From Yersinia ruckeri ATCC 29473 (lineage in GTDB: Bacteria; Pseudomonadota; Gammaproteobacteria; Enterobacterales; Enterobacteriaceae): a stretch of DNA of 64,000 nt. Numbering within the stretch: the first letter of the stretch is position 1; every line of letters starts with the position of its first letter. A model generated the notes under the pieces. It made no database searches, was not told the origin of the DNA, and worked only from the letters and a program-made list of their open reading frames with translations. Location of the stretch: positions 2,201,908 through 2,265,907 of the forward strand of contig NZ_KN150747.1 of the NCBI RefSeq assembly GCF_000754815.1. The letters are read 5' to 3'. Made by a program: the position numbers and the translations under genes. This document shows positions 30,134-39,809 of this stretch, piece after piece.

Positions 30134-30148
30134 AAGAGTTTAATTATT

Positions 30149-30961
30149 ATGTTGTTAGTCGATTCTCATTGCCATCTGGACAGTCTGGATTATCAAGGGC
30201 TGCATACCAGCGTCGATGACGTAGTTGCCAAGGCGAAATCCCGTGATGTGGGCTTTATGCTGGCAGTTGCCACTACCTTACCCGGTTTTCGCGCCATGAC
30301 ATCAATGATTGGTGAGCGCCCAGAAGTGGCGTTTTCCTGCGGTGTGCATCCGTTGAATCTGGACGGTGGCTATGACTTTCAGGAGTTGAGAACTCTGGCC
30401 GCAGCTGAAAACGTAGTGGCAATGGGGGAAACCGGGCTGGACTACTTCTATCAGCAGGATAATATTCCGTTACAGCAAGCTTCATTCCGCGAGCATATTC
30501 GTCTTGGCCGGGATCTGAATAAACCGGTGATTGTCCATACTCGCGATGCACGGGTCGATACGCTGGCTATCTTAAGAGAAGAACAGGCTCAGGAGTGCGG
30601 TGGGGTATTGCATTGCTTCACTGAGGATATTGCCACAGCAGAAACTTTGCTGGATCTGGGTTTCTATATTTCTTTCTCTGGTATCGTGACATTCCGAAAT
30701 GCTGAACAATTACGCGATGTTGCCCGTTATGTGCCGCTGGATCGTATTCTGGTTGAGACCGATTCGCCTTATTTGGCGCCAGTTCCTCATCGTGGCAAAG
30801 AAAACCAACCTGCCTACGTTCGTGATGTTGCTGAATATATGGCGGTATTAAAAGGTGTGAGTTTGGAAACGCTGGCTGAAGCGACTACCGCAAACTTTTG
30901 TCGTCTGTTTCATCTGGACGATTTAGCACAATCTGCCACAATCAAATCATACAAGCAGTAA
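30149..30961 (+). CDS. ycfH: TatD-family metal-dependent hydrolase (YcfH)
   Basis: A 270-residue TIM-barrel hydrolase of the TatD family, relatives of which act as Mg-dependent deoxyribonucleases. Metal ligands are visible: DSHCHLD at the start, MGETGLDYFY, VHTRDA, LHCFT and ETDSPYLAP. Last gene of the operon, followed by a strong terminator. Precise substrate uncertain. Confidence 0.93.
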   Translation: MLLVDSHCHLDSLDYQGLHTSVDDVVAKAKSRDVGFMLAVATTLPGFRAMTSMIGERPEVAFSCGVHPLNLDGGYDFQELRTLAAAENVVAMGETGLDYFYQQDNIPLQQASFREHIRLGRDLNKPVIVHTRDARVDTLAILREEQAQECGGVLHCFTEDIATAETLLDLGFYISFSGIVTFRNAEQLRDVARYVPLDRILVETDSPYLAPVPHRGKENQPAYVRDVAEYMAVLKGVSLETLAEATTANFCRLFHLDDLAQSATIKSYKQ

Positions 30962-31006
30962 TAGTTATTTTTAAGCTCGTAATTAATCGAGTAAACGAGT
31001 AATGTT

Positions 31007-31038
31007 TCCACCCTATTTATAACGGGTGGACGTTTTTT
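31007..31038 (+). terminator. Terminator of the pabC-ycfH operon
   Basis: Stem TCCACCC / GGGTGGA with a 10-base loop and a following GTTTTTTAT tract. Confidence 0.88.
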
Positions 31039-31097
31039 ATTGACATTTCTTTACGAGAATTGGCCTTTTTATACAGGATTAGGTGGCTTCTTCAAAG

Positions 31098-31119
31098 AAA
31101 CGTGACTGCCATCAAACAT
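31098..31119 (+). promoter_or_regulatory. CRP-like site upstream of ptsG
   Basis: CGTGACTGCCATCAAA resembles the CRP half-sites TGTGA-N6-TCACA (four of five in each half). It is located just upstream of the Mlc operator, as expected for catabolite activation of ptsG. Confidence 0.55.
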
Positions 31120-31131
31120 TAAGCAGGCTAT

Positions 31132-31157
31132 TTATTTTACTCTTCGTAATAATTAAA
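31132..31157 (+). promoter_or_regulatory. Mlc operator / ptsG promoter
   Basis: TTATTTTACTCTTCGTAAT followed by AATTAAA closely resembles the E. coli ptsG Mlc operator as I recall it. The spacing to the gene and the flanking AAGGGGTGC block are also like E. coli. Mlc would repress ptsG when glucose is absent. Confidence 0.72.
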
Positions 31158-31245
31158 GGGGTGCTGTAGATACCCCGATTCGCAAAGGTTTTACTCCCCC
31201 CCTTTGTCACGCCAATAAAAGCGAGAAGCAGTAAGAAAGCACTTT

Positions 31246-31263
31246 ACTCAGGAGCACACTCAA
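31246..31263 (+). promoter_or_regulatory. ptsG ribosome binding site with SgrS-pairing sequence
   Basis: ACTCAGGAGCACACTCAA around the AGGAG ribosome binding site is nearly the same as the E. coli ptsG region that base-pairs with the small RNA SgrS during glucose-phosphate stress. SgrS itself is not in the window. Confidence 0.65.
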
Positions 31264-31265
31264 CT

Positions 31266-32699
31266 ATGTTTAAGAACGCATTTGCAAACCTACAGAAAGT
31301 AGGTAAATCGCTAATGCTTCCGGTATCCGTCCTCCCTATTGCAGGTATCCTGCTGGGTGTGGGTTCCGCGAATTTTAGCTGGCTACCGTCGGTAGTCTCT
31401 CACGTTATGGCAGAAGCGGGCGGTTCAGTATTCGCCAATATGCCGTTGATTTTTGCTATTGGTGTCGCTCTGGGCTTTACCAATAACGACGGTGTATCTG
31501 CACTGGCCGCGGTTGTTGCTTACGGCATCATGGTGAAAACCATGGCGGTGGTGGCTCCGTTGGTTCTGCATCTGCCTGCGGAAGAGATTGCTGCCAAGCA
31601 TTTAGCCGACACCGGTGTGCTGGGCGGGATCATTGCGGGTGCGATAGCCGCCTATATGTTTAACCGCTTCTATCGCATTAAGTTGCCTGAGTACCTGGGC
31701 TTCTTCGCGGGTAAACGTTTCGTCCCGATTATCTCCGGTTTTACCGCGATCTTTCTGGGTGTGGCGCTGTCCTTCATCTGGCCACCCATCGGTACGGCTA
31801 TCCAGACCTTCTCTCAATGGGCGGCTTACCAAAACTCTGTAGTGGCTTTCGGCATCTACGGCGTGGTTGAGCGTTCACTGGTGCCGTTCGGTCTGCACCA
31901 TATCTGGAACGTTCCTTTCCAAATGCAAATTGGTGAATACACCAACGCAGCCGGTCAGGTATTCCACGGTGATATTCCACGTTATATGGCCGGTGACCCA
32001 ACTGCGGGTAAACTATCCGGTGGTTTCCTGTTTAAAATGTACGGCCTGCCAGCGGCGGCAATTGCGATTTGGCACTCAGCCAAACCGGAGAACCGCGCTA
32101 AAGTCGGCGGTATCATGATTTCTGCGGCATTGACCTCGTTCTTGACCGGTATTACCGAGCCAATCGAGTTCTCCTTCATGTTTGTCGCTCCGATTCTGTA
32201 TGTTATCCACGCCATCCTGGCGGGCCTGGCTTTCCCAATCTGTATTCTGTTGGGGATGCGCGACGGGACCAGTTTCTCCCACGGATTGATCGACTTCGTG
32301 GTGCTGAGTGGCAACAGTAGCCGTATCTGGCTGTTCCCTCTGGTTGGTATCTGCTACGGTCTGGTGTACTACACCATCTTCCGCGTGCTGATTGCCAAAC
32401 TGGATCTGAAAACGCCTGGTCGTGAAGACGCAAGCACTGAACAAACGACGCAGAGCGGTACAGAAATGTCAGCTGCATTGGTTGAAGCCTTTGGTGGTAA
32501 AGATAACATTACCAATTTGGATGCCTGCATTACTCGTCTTCGCGTTAGCGTGGCGGATATATCCAAGGTTGACCAAGCTGGACTGAAAAAACTGGGAGCA
32601 GCTGGCGTCGTTGTCGCAGGCTCTGGTGTTCAGGCTATCTTCGGGACTAAATCTGATAACCTGAAAACTGATATGGACGAATATATTCGTAACCATTAA
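31266..32699 (+). CDS. ptsG: PTS glucose transporter subunit IIBC
   Basis: A 477-residue membrane protein importing and phosphorylating glucose. The EIIC domain (about 1-385) has many helices and the signature [14 protein letters not shown]; the C-terminal EIIB domain (about 395-477) carries the phosphorylated Cys in [11 protein letters not shown]. Length and domain order are as in E. coli PtsG. Upstream signals (Mlc, CRP-like, SgrS target) match the known regulation. Confidence 0.98.
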   Translation: MFKNAFANLQKVGKSLMLPVSVLPIAGILLGVGSANFSWLPSVVSHVMAEAGGSVFANMPLIFAIGVALGFTNNDGVSALAAVVAYGIMVKTMAVVAPLVLHLPAEEIAAKHLADTGVLGGIIAGAIAAYMFNRFYRIKLPEYLGFFAGKRFVPIISGFTAIFLGVALSFIWPPIGTAIQTFSQWAAYQNSVVAFGIYGVVERSLVPFGLHHIWNVPFQMQIGEYTNAAGQVFHGDIPRYMAGDPTAGKLSGGFLFKMYGLPAAAIAIWHSAKPENRAKVGGIMISAALTSFLTGITEPIEFSFMFVAPILYVIHAILAGLAFPICILLGMRDGTSFSHGLIDFVVLSGNSSRIWLFPLVGICYGLVYYTIFRVLIAKLDLKTPGREDASTEQTTQSGTEMSAALVEAFGGKDNITNLDACITRLRVSVADISKVDQAGLKKLGAAGVVVAGSGVQAIFGTKSDNLKTDMDEYIRNH

Positions 32700-32716
32700 T
32701 TCAGACCGGGGAGTGC

Positions 32717-32742
32717 AAAAGGAGGCGAAAGCCTCCTTTTTT
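32717..32742 (+). terminator. Terminator of ptsG
   Basis: AAAAGGAGGC - GAAA - GCCTCCTTTTTTTT, a stable tetraloop hairpin with a T8 run. Confidence 0.93.
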
Positions 32743-33000
32743 TGCGTTTTACATGGCGATAGTAATAATATTCACGCTTATGGTTAAGCTGAAACCTATG
32801 CGGTTTTGAGTATAATCAGGCCTCGGGTACCCACTGAATCTACATTCTTTCTTGACCTGGGGTGACGGCAAGATAAATTGCGGAGAAAACTGGGCGATTC
32901 TGCGGTACTCATGGCGTAAAATACTTAATGAGGTTGATAAAGATAGAAATTCTCGCTCATACTGCATGCACTGACTTCTCCCTTACCAAGGAAATATGTG
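32743..33000. promoter_or_regulatory. Upstream region of the hinT operon
   Basis: No gene seen. A possible sigma-70 promoter is TTGACC with a TAAATT-like -10 about 16 bases later (from 32854), upstream of hinT. AAGGA precedes the hinT ATG. Confidence 0.4.
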
Positions 33001-33354
33001 ATGGCCGAAGAAACGATTTTCAGTAAAATTATCCGCCGTGAAATTCCGGCTGATGTGATTTATCAGGATGAGCTGGTGACCGCTTTCCGTGATATTGCCC
33101 CGCAGGCACCGACTCATATTCTTATCATTCCTAACCTATTGATCCCTACCGTTAACGATGTCACTGCTGAACACGAAATGGCATTGGGAAGAATGGTCAC
33201 TGTGGCGGCTAAAATCGCCAAACAGGAAGGTATTGCCGAAGACGGCTATCGCTTGATTATGAATTGTAATCGTCATGGCGGGCAGGAGGTCTATCATATT
33301 CATATGCATTTGGTGGGTGGACAGCCACTCGGACCGTTGTTGAACCGTAAATAG
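33001..33354 (+). CDS. hinT: Purine nucleoside phosphoramidase HinT
   Basis: A 117-residue HIT-family protein hydrolysing adenosine phosphoramidates. The histidine triad HIHMHL lies near the C-terminus, and [23 protein letters not shown] is the typical N-terminus. ATG preferred over the adjacent in-frame GTG because AAGGA sits eight bases before it. Confidence 0.97.
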   Translation: MAEETIFSKIIRREIPADVIYQDELVTAFRDIAPQAPTHILIIPNLLIPTVNDVTAEHEMALGRMVTVAAKIAKQEGIAEDGYRLIMNCNRHGGQEVYHIHMHLVGGQPLGPLLNRK

Positions 33355-33412
33355 TTGGGTAGGCCGTCAGTGATGTTATCCTGCCCGACCTTCTTTTGAA
33401 TGAGGTCATGCT

Positions 33413-33802
33413 ATGCGCCGTATACAGGCGTTTATATTGCTGATGATGGTACTGGTTCCGGTTGTTGCCTTGTCAGGGTGCAGTTCACCTAAAGGTATTT
33501 CCGTTAATGAACAACAGTCGGTGGTGATGAATTCACCGCTGCTCACGGCCGGTATTCTCGCAGGTAAACCGGTAATATCAACCCAATCTGGGCGCAGCAT
33601 TGCGACGGTAAACTTGAGTAATGGCAATACTAAACCGGTCAAAGTATCCTATCGTTTTTATTGGTATGACGCTCAGGGATTAGACTTATTGCCGTTTGAG
33701 ACTCCGCGAACGCTGACTCTTGCACCGGGTTCGGATATTGATGTTGTGTCGGTCACCCCCAATCTGGATGCGCGCCGTGTGCGCCTCTATCTGTTTTTAT
33801 AA
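33413..33802 (+). CDS. ycfL: YcfL family lipoprotein
   Basis: A 129-residue predicted lipoprotein of the DUF1425 family. The signal peptide ends with lipobox LSG-C23, and the mature part has the conserved SVVMNSPLLTAGILAG and VSYRFYWYDAQGLDL stretches. Next residue after Cys is Ser, favouring outer-membrane sorting by Lol. Located just before lpoB, as in E. coli; function unknown, probably envelope-related. Confidence 0.93.
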   Translation: MRRIQAFILLMMVLVPVVALSGCSSPKGISVNEQQSVVMNSPLLTAGILAGKPVISTQSGRSIATVNLSNGNTKPVKVSYRFYWYDAQGLDLLPFETPRTLTLAPGSDIDVVSVTPNLDARRVRLYLFL

Positions 33803-33823
33803 TTGTGCTGTTGGAGTGGGATA

Positions 33824-34411
33824 ATGAAAAGGTATTTATTTGTGGCATTGGCCGCGTTGGTGTTGACCGGTTGTCCCTCCCGGCCGCCAGAGCCGACCGA
33901 GCCGCCTGCGACCATTGAGCCAGTAACGCCAGTGACACCGATACCACCGATTGAAAAGCCACCTGTCGATATAGTACCGCAACCACCGAAAGCACCGCAG
34001 CCGATGGACTGGGTTGCCAGCGTTGAGCCATTGGTCGCTAACATGGTGAATGCTAACGATGTCGCCGCAGGTAGCGTATTGTTGCTCGATAGTGTTAAGA
34101 ACAATACTAATGGCTCATTACAGATGGGTAAAGCCACTGCTGCATTACATCAGGTGCTGTCATCAAACAAAAAATTTGCATTGATTCCTGCGACACAGTT
34201 GGCGACGGCGAAACAAACCTTGGGTCTGTCTGAAGATGACAGTCTTGGCTCTCGTACCAAGGCGATTGGTTTGGCGCGGTATGTCAGTGCCCAATATGTA
34301 TTGTACAGCGATGTGAGTGGCGATGTGAAAGCTCCAGTTATTGATATGCAGTTAATGTTGGTGCAGACCGGCGAAATCATCTGGTCGGGTCATGGCAACG
34401 TACAGCGTTGA
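33824..34411 (+). CDS. lpoB: Penicillin-binding protein activator LpoB
   Basis: A 195-residue outer-membrane lipoprotein that reaches through the peptidoglycan to activate PBP1b. The lipobox VLTG-C17 is followed by a long Pro-rich disordered linker (about 20-65: PPEPTEPPATIEPVTPVTPIPP) and a folded C-terminal domain (DWVASVEPLVANMVNANDVAAGSVLLLDSV to GEIIWSGHGNVQR). Start at MKRYLFVALA, following a GGAG-containing site. It overlaps thiK by 20 bases. Confidence 0.96.
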   Translation: MKRYLFVALAALVLTGCPSRPPEPTEPPATIEPVTPVTPIPPIEKPPVDIVPQPPKAPQPMDWVASVEPLVANMVNANDVAAGSVLLLDSVKNNTNGSLQMGKATAALHQVLSSNKKFALIPATQLATAKQTLGLSEDDSLGSRTKAIGLARYVSAQYVLYSDVSGDVKAPVIDMQLMLVQTGEIIWSGHGNVQR

Positions 34412-35261
34412 ACAGCGTCTGCGTGCGTGGATAAGTACCCTGATACCGGCGGATAATACCGCCGGTTGCCATTTTAGCCCAGTATCAGGTCTGACAGGGG
34501 AAAGCTGGCGAATCCGTGGTGATGGCATTCAATGGTTGGCGCGGGAACAGTCTAGCGCCAAGGCGCAGTTGGGAGTTTATCGCCAGCGAGAAGGTCGGAT
34601 TTTGCAAAAAATGGCAGCCCGAGGCCTTGCACCACGCAGGGTGGCATCAAATCGTGAATGGCTATTGGTCGAGTGGCTGGATGGTGAGGTGCTCAATGAG
34701 GCCGGTTTTATCCAAATCGCCGAGCAGGGCGCACTGGCAACCTTGGTGGTAAAACTGCATCAGTTGCCCCGCACAGGCTATACGCTGAACCTTCGTCGGC
34801 AATTAGAATGCTATGGTGAGCAGATGGCTGCCTCCCGCCGCTCAGCTAACTGGTTGCGATTACACCGATCTTTTCTGACAGGTTCACTCCCCAAGCCACT
34901 TAAACTCGCGCCCTTACATATGGATATTCATCCGGGAAATATTATATCGACAACTTCCGGCTTGAAATTGATTGATTGGGAGTATGCGGCAGATGGCGAT
35001 ATTGCGCTGGAACTGGCGGCATTATTTCGCAGCAATGGCTGGCAAGTGGCACAGCAGCAGCGATTTTTACAACAGTATTGCCAGCGGCCGGATGCTTACC
35101 GCGATACCCCATTATTAATGCAACAGATCCACAACTGGTTCACTTGGGTTGATTATCTGATGCTGATGTGGTTTGAAGTCCGTTGGCAACAAACGGGCGA
35201 CCGTGCTTTTCTACACTGGGCAGCACCGCTGCGCCAGAGATTCCATCTGCCTGATCGTTAA
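34392..35261 (+). CDS. thiK: Thiamine kinase
   Basis: A 289-residue aminoglycoside-phosphotransferase-fold kinase phosphorylating thiamine in the salvage pathway. Brenner-like motif HMDIHPGNIISTTSGLKLIDWEYAADGD supplies catalytic Asp and metal Asp residues. Overlap with lpoB and position before nagZ are conserved in E. coli. Confidence 0.93.
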   Translation: MATYSVEQRLRAWISTLIPADNTAGCHFSPVSGLTGESWRIRGDGIQWLAREQSSAKAQLGVYRQREGRILQKMAARGLAPRRVASNREWLLVEWLDGEVLNEAGFIQIAEQGALATLVVKLHQLPRTGYTLNLRRQLECYGEQMAASRRSANWLRLHRSFLTGSLPKPLKLAPLHMDIHPGNIISTTSGLKLIDWEYAADGDIALELAALFRSNGWQVAQQQRFLQQYCQRPDAYRDTPLLMQQIHNWFTWVDYLMLMWFEVRWQQTGDRAFLHWAAPLRQRFHLPDR

Positions 35262-35309
35262 ATCCGAGCAGATAACGTGACATATTTTTTTGAATAACGT
35301 GAGGTCGTT

Positions 35310-36341
35310 GTGGGTCCAGTGATGTTAGATGTCGCCAGCTACGAGCTGGATGCTGAAGAACGTGAAATTTTGCAGCACCCGCTGGTGGGTGGGCTGATTT
35401 TGTTCAGCCGTAACTTCCATGATGCGGAACAACTGCGTGAGCTGGTGCGGCAAATCCGCGCAGCCTCGCGAGATCGTCTGGTGGTGGCAGTGGATCAGGA
35501 AGGGGGACGAGTGCAACGTTTTCGCGAAGGATTTACCCGCTTACCTGCTGCTCAGTCTTTTGCCGCGCTTAACGATGCGGAAACCGCAGGACGTTTGGCG
35601 CAAGAAGCCGGTTGGCTGATGGCAGCGGAAATGATAGCGATGGATATTGATATCAGCTTTGCGCCAGTACTGGATATCGGCCATGTCAGTGCCGCCATCG
35701 GTGAACGCTCATTCCACAGTGAGCCGCTCAAGGCGCTGGAAATGGCTGAGCGCTTCATTATGGGCATGCACAGCGCTGGGATGAAAACGACCGGTAAGCA
35801 TTTCCCCGGCCACGGTGCCGTAACGGCAGATTCACATAAAGAAACACCGCGAGATACACGACCACTGGCAGAAATCCGCGCACATGATATGGTTATATTT
35901 CGTGAGCTCATTCAGCGTAAGCTGTTGGATGCCATTATGCCAGCTCACGTGATCTACACCGATGCTGATCCCCGCCCGGCTAGCGGCTCGGCCTATTGGC
36001 TGCAACAGATATTGCGTCAGGAACTCGGTTTCGAGGGGATTATTTTCTCTGACGATTTATCCATGGAAGGTGCGGCGATAATGGGCAGCTATGCCGAACG
36101 TGGTCAGGCTTCACTGGATGCAGGTTGCGATATGATTCTGGTATGTAACCATCGTCAAGGTGCGGTGAGCGTGTTGGATAATCTGTCCCCGATCAAGGCA
36201 GATAAACTGAGTCAATTGTATCATCGTGGGCAGTTCAGCCGCAAAGAGCTGCTTGGCTCCGCGCGTTGGCAGCAGGCCAATAAAGCGTTAGCGGCGCTTA
36301 GCGAGCGTTGGGATACCCATAAGCAAGGGTTAGGGAACTAA
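35310..36341 (+). CDS. nagZ: Beta-N-acetylhexosaminidase NagZ
   Basis: A 343-residue cytoplasmic GH3 enzyme that removes GlcNAc from anhydromuropeptides during wall recycling; its product also affects AmpC induction in species with AmpR. Catalytic elements: [12 protein letters not shown]174-S-H176 loop and nucleophile D248 in [10 protein letters not shown]. The start is GTG, aligning with E. coli MGPVMLDV; GAGGT is upstream. NagK, encoded further on, phosphorylates the released GlcNAc. Confidence 0.97.
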   Translation: MGPVMLDVASYELDAEEREILQHPLVGGLILFSRNFHDAEQLRELVRQIRAASRDRLVVAVDQEGGRVQRFREGFTRLPAAQSFAALNDAETAGRLAQEAGWLMAAEMIAMDIDISFAPVLDIGHVSAAIGERSFHSEPLKALEMAERFIMGMHSAGMKTTGKHFPGHGAVTADSHKETPRDTRPLAEIRAHDMVIFRELIQRKLLDAIMPAHVIYTDADPRPASGSAYWLQQILRQELGFEGIIFSDDLSMEGAAIMGSYAERGQASLDAGCDMILVCNHRQGAVSVLDNLSPIKADKLSQLYHRGQFSRKELLGSARWQQANKALAALSERWDTHKQGLGN

Positions 36342-36395
36342 GTCACGCATCGGGGAATATCCGGTGTGGTTGACCCTGTCGTCGCGAGGATAATA

Positions 36396-36938
36396 ATGAT
36401 CGTCTATTTACATGGTTTTGATTCAACCAGTCCGGGCAATCACGAAAAGATACTGCAATTGCAGTTTATCGATCCGGATGTCCGTTTTATCAGCTATAGC
36501 ACCTTACATCCGCGACACGATATGCAGCATTTACTGAAGGAAGTAGATAAAGCGATACAGCAGGGCGGCGACAGCCATCCGCTGATTTGTGGTGTGGGTT
36601 TGGGCGGGTTCTGGGCCGAGCGCATCGGTTTCTTGTGCAGTATCCGGCAGGTAGCTGTTAATCCGAATTTATTCCCGCAAGAGAATATGAGCGGAAAAAT
36701 AGACCGGCCAGAAGAATATTTGGATATTGATACCAAATGTGTCCGTGATTTTCGTGAGAAAAATCGCGATCGCTGTTTAGCGGTGCTTTCACGCCATGAT
36801 GAAGCCTTGGATAGTCAGCGTACCGCGGCAGCACTGCATCCGTATTACGAAATCGTCTGGGATGAAAAACAGGGGCACAAATTTAAAGATCTCTCCGTCC
36901 ATTTGAAACGGATCAAGGCATTTAAAACCCTCGATTAA
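36396..36938 (+). CDS. ycfP: YcfP esterase-like protein (UPF0227)
   Basis: A 180-residue alpha/beta-hydrolase-like protein. It starts [18 protein letters not shown] and has the elbow [15 protein letters not shown], where the usual nucleophile Ser position is Leu, as in the family as I recall it. The start follows AGGA; 10 additional upstream codons are open but not family-like. Cellular role unknown. Confidence 0.93.
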   Translation: MIVYLHGFDSTSPGNHEKILQLQFIDPDVRFISYSTLHPRHDMQHLLKEVDKAIQQGGDSHPLICGVGLGGFWAERIGFLCSIRQVAVNPNLFPQENMSGKIDRPEEYLDIDTKCVRDFREKNRDRCLAVLSRHDEALDSQRTAAALHPYYEIVWDEKQGHKFKDLSVHLKRIKAFKTLD

Positions 36939-36959
36939 CATTTTAACCTGATGACAAAG

Positions 36960-37001
36960 GCCCAAAAAGATCGTTCACCGCGATCTTTTTGGGCTTTTTC
37001 T
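36960..37001 (+). terminator. Terminator of hinT-ycfP operon
   Basis: Long stem GCCCAAAAAGATCG / CGATCTTTTTGGGC with a short loop, followed by TTTTTCTTT. Confidence 0.92.
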
Positions 37002-37130
37002 TTCGCAAAAAAGGCCTGTTACCGCTATTTTTTATCATAGACAGTGAAATTTTAAAACTGTGATTTAGCGCTAACTCTATGAATCTTATTCCAGAAAAAA
37101 ATAGCCTGTTGAAGCTTTAATCAAAATAAA

Positions 37131-37144
37131 TTGATATATGTCAA
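37131..37144 (+). promoter_or_regulatory. FNR-like box upstream of ndh
   Basis: TTGAT-ATAT-GTCAA matches the FNR consensus TTGAT-N4-ATCAA with one mismatch. FNR is known to repress ndh anaerobically in E. coli. No other clear element was seen between 37002 and 37279. Confidence 0.72.
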
Positions 37145-37279
37145 TTTTGGTATGACCAAATGACCCTGCATGATATTCTGACGGCAGATTATTAAATTAG
37201 CTCAAGCGAACCCTATGTTATCTAAGGATATTATTCTTTTACTCTTAGCTAACAATTGGTTCACATTTAGGGGGTCATT

Positions 37280-38584
37280 TTGACAACGCCAAAGAAGAAA
37301 ATCGTTATTATTGGTGGTGGTGCTGGCGGACTGGAACTGGCAACGAGCCTGGGTCACAAACTGGGTCGCAGTAAAAAAGCGGAGATTGTTCTGGTCGATC
37401 GCAACCACAGCCATTTGTGGAAGCCGCTGTTGCATGAAGTCGCAACCGGATCGCTGGATGATGGTGTAGATGCGCTGAGCTATCTGGCTCATGCTCGTCA
37501 TCATGCTTTCAATTTCCAATTGGGTTCATTAACCAATATTAATCGGGAAACCAAAACCGTTAGCCTAGCAAAAATCTGTGATGAGCATGGCGACGTATTG
37601 GTGACCGAGCGTGAATTGTCTTATGACATTCTGGTCATGGCGTTGGGCAGTACTTCCAATGACTTCGGCACCCCAGGCGTCAAGGATAACTGTATTTTCC
37701 TTGATAACCCGCATCAGGCGCACCGTTTCCACAATGAAATGCTTAACCTGTTCCTGAAGTATTCCGCCCAGCCGGGAGAGAAGGGCAAAGTGAACATTGC
37801 CATTGTGGGCGGTGGTGCAACGGGCGTAGAACTGTCTGCTGAACTGCATAATGCGGTGAAACAACTGCACAGTTACGGTTTTGAAGGTTTGGATAATCAG
37901 GCGCTGAATGTCACCTTGGTGGAAGCTGGTGAGCGTATTCTGCCGGCGTTGCCACCGCGTATTTCTGCCGCAGCTCATCAAGAGTTGACCAAGCTGGGCG
38001 TACGGGTCTTAACCAAAACGATGGTCACCAGCGCCGACAGTAACGGACTGAATACCAAAGACGGTGAATTGATTCATGCTGACCTGATGGTGTGGGCTGC
38101 CGGGATTAAAGCACCTGATTTTATGAAAGATATCGCTGGGCTGGAAACCAACCGTATCAACCAGTTAGTGGTTGAGCCAACGCTGCAAACCACTCGTGAT
38201 CCCAATATTTTTGCCATCGGTGACTGCGCATCTTGTCCGCAGCCAGCCGGCGGTTTTGTGCCACCTCGCGCTCAGTCTGCTCACCAAATGGCCAGCCGTT
38301 GCTACAGCAACATTCTGGCACTGCTGAATGGTCAAAGTATGAAGCCTTACGTGTATAAAGATCATGGTTCGTTGGTTTCACTGTCCAAATTCAGCACCGT
38401 AGGCAGCTTGATGGGTAACCTGATGCGTGGTTCAATGATGGTTGAAGGCCGTATAGCCCGCGTGGTTTACATCTCATTGTACCGTATGCACCAAGTGGCA
38501 TTGCACGGTTATACTAAAACGGGCTTGATGATGCTGGTAGGTGGTATTAATCGGGTGATCCGTCCGCGCCTGAAATTACATTGA
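37280..38584 (+). CDS. ndh: NADH dehydrogenase II (NADH:quinone oxidoreductase)
   Basis: A 434-residue peripheral-membrane FAD enzyme passing electrons from NADH to quinone without pumping protons. Two dinucleotide motifs are visible: [17 protein letters not shown] near the start (FAD) and [17 protein letters not shown] (NADH), with the FAD-binding [12 protein letters not shown]. Start is TTG preceded by a weak AGGGGGT site; translation [14 protein letters not shown] aligns with E. coli Ndh from residue 1. Confidence 0.97.
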   Translation: MTTPKKKIVIIGGGAGGLELATSLGHKLGRSKKAEIVLVDRNHSHLWKPLLHEVATGSLDDGVDALSYLAHARHHAFNFQLGSLTNINRETKTVSLAKICDEHGDVLVTERELSYDILVMALGSTSNDFGTPGVKDNCIFLDNPHQAHRFHNEMLNLFLKYSAQPGEKGKVNIAIVGGGATGVELSAELHNAVKQLHSYGFEGLDNQALNVTLVEAGERILPALPPRISAAAHQELTKLGVRVLTKTMVTSADSNGLNTKDGELIHADLMVWAAGIKAPDFMKDIAGLETNRINQLVVEPTLQTTRDPNIFAIGDCASCPQPAGGFVPPRAQSAHQMASRCYSNILALLNGQSMKPYVYKDHGSLVSLSKFSTVGSLMGNLMRGSMMVEGRIARVVYISLYRMHQVALHGYTKTGLMMLVGGINRVIRPRLKLH

Positions 38585-38638
38585 TCATCGGAAGCCCAGA
38601 TTCGGCTTTGCGGATCTGACACCTTCGGTAGCACAGAA

Positions 38639-38668
38639 AACCGTTGTCATTCGTGGCAGCGGTTTTTT
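38639..38668 (+). terminator. Terminator of ndh
   Basis: Stem AACCGTTGTC / GGCAGCGGTT (10 bp including G-U pairs), 6-base loop, T6 run. Confidence 0.8.
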
Positions 38669-38992
38669 GTTTTATCACGCCGATGAATTGCCTCTACCGG
38701 CGAGTAAAACCCTCTCTCCAGCACAATATCCCGTGATAAGCGAGATGATGACTAAGATTTCTCCTAAAGCCGGGTTTTCTACCCCATATCAGCTAATTTG
38801 AGGTGTTTGTCTTATTGCTGTCCTAAATGACATTGTGCAGACTTAACCGCGAAAATATCGGCGAGTCACGCACGCCAAAACCCGAAGCTCTGCTTACGAG
38901 GTTGCTGTCCGATGGGTCGCCGTGAAGGCGAAGGGACTGAGATACAACGTCGGCGGCAGACATTGCGTGATAACACTTTAGGAGGATTTCCT
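38669..38992. promoter_or_regulatory. ycfJ upstream region with structured leader
   Basis: No gene seen. A possible leader RNA structure lies at about 38919-38950: outer GTCC/GGAC arms enclosing the perfect hairpin TCGCC-GTGAA-GGCGA. GGAGG follows before the GTG start of ycfJ. Confidence 0.4.
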
Positions 38993-39532
38993 GTGAACAA
39001 ATCAATGTTAGCAGGCGTGGGTATTGGTATTGCGGCAGCTCTGGGAATTGCTGCGGTTGCAAGTATGGATGTCTTCTCAGGTGCCCCTCAGTATGCGCAG
39101 GTTATCGCGGCAACGCCGATTAAAGAAACGGTGAAAACGCCGCGTAAGCAATGCCGTGATGTCACCGTCACTCACCGTAAACCGGTACAGGATGAAAACC
39201 AGATTGCTGGTTCAGTGCTGGGAGCCGTAGCCGGTGGCGTATTGGGCCATCAGGTTGGCGGTGGCCGTGGTAAAGATATTGCTACCGTGGCTGGGGCGCT
39301 AGCGGGCGGTTATGCCGGTAATCGGGTACAAAATAATATGCAGGAAAGTGATACTTACACAACCACGCAGCAGCGCTGCCAAACAGTGTATGACAAATCA
39401 CAAAAAATGCTGGGATATGACGTAACCTACAAAATTGGCGATCAGCAGGGTAAAATTCGCATGGATCGTGATCCCGGCACGCAGATTTTACTGGATAAAA
39501 ATGGTCAACTGATACTGAATGATCGAGCATAA
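38993..39532 (+). CDS. ycfJ: YcfJ family glycine-zipper protein
   Basis: A 179-residue envelope protein. An N-terminal hydrophobic segment (about 3-22) is followed by a charged region and a glycine-zipper 2TM-like domain GAVAGGVLGHQVGGGRG...AGALAGGYAGN. Two Cys (RKQCRDV, QQRCQTV) could pair in the periplasm. The start is GTG with a perfect GGAGG seven bases upstream; VNKSMLAGVGIG aligns with E. coli YcfJ. Function not established. Confidence 0.94.
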   Translation: MNKSMLAGVGIGIAAALGIAAVASMDVFSGAPQYAQVIAATPIKETVKTPRKQCRDVTVTHRKPVQDENQIAGSVLGAVAGGVLGHQVGGGRGKDIATVAGALAGGYAGNRVQNNMQESDTYTTTQQRCQTVYDKSQKMLGYDVTYKIGDQQGKIRMDRDPGTQILLDKNGQLILNDRA

Positions 39533-39757
39533 TCGACAATCTGTTGTCCAATACTGAGTAACAAGAACCCGCGGTATAGTGTTAATTCTGATCGTTTAAC
39601 AGAAAGTAGGGACAACGGGCAAACCGGTTGTTTGGTTAAGCGAGTGGCATTAACATTGACGCGGGTTTTTTCCTGCCCGACGCCAATGTCATTTGCGGAT
39701 AATACTGTTTTTGCAGTCACATTTTTCTAACAACAACACTTTCTAATAATAATGGCT

Positions 39758-39780
39758 GCCTAGCCATGCTATGGCTAGGC
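39758..39780. terminator. Bidirectional hairpin between ycfJ and mfd
   Basis: Perfect 10-bp stem GCCTAGCCAT / ATGGCTAGGC around a 3-base loop. The flanking T-tracts are weak. Confidence 0.6.
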
Positions 39781-39809
39781 CAAGACTCTGTTTGAGCACT
39801 TTACTTCCG

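Noticed and set aside
38919-38955. TPP or c-di-GMP-I riboswitch upstream of ycfJ
   Set aside because: Some fragments (GTGAAGGC, CTGAGA-like) look similar, but the conserved cores in the right order are absent.
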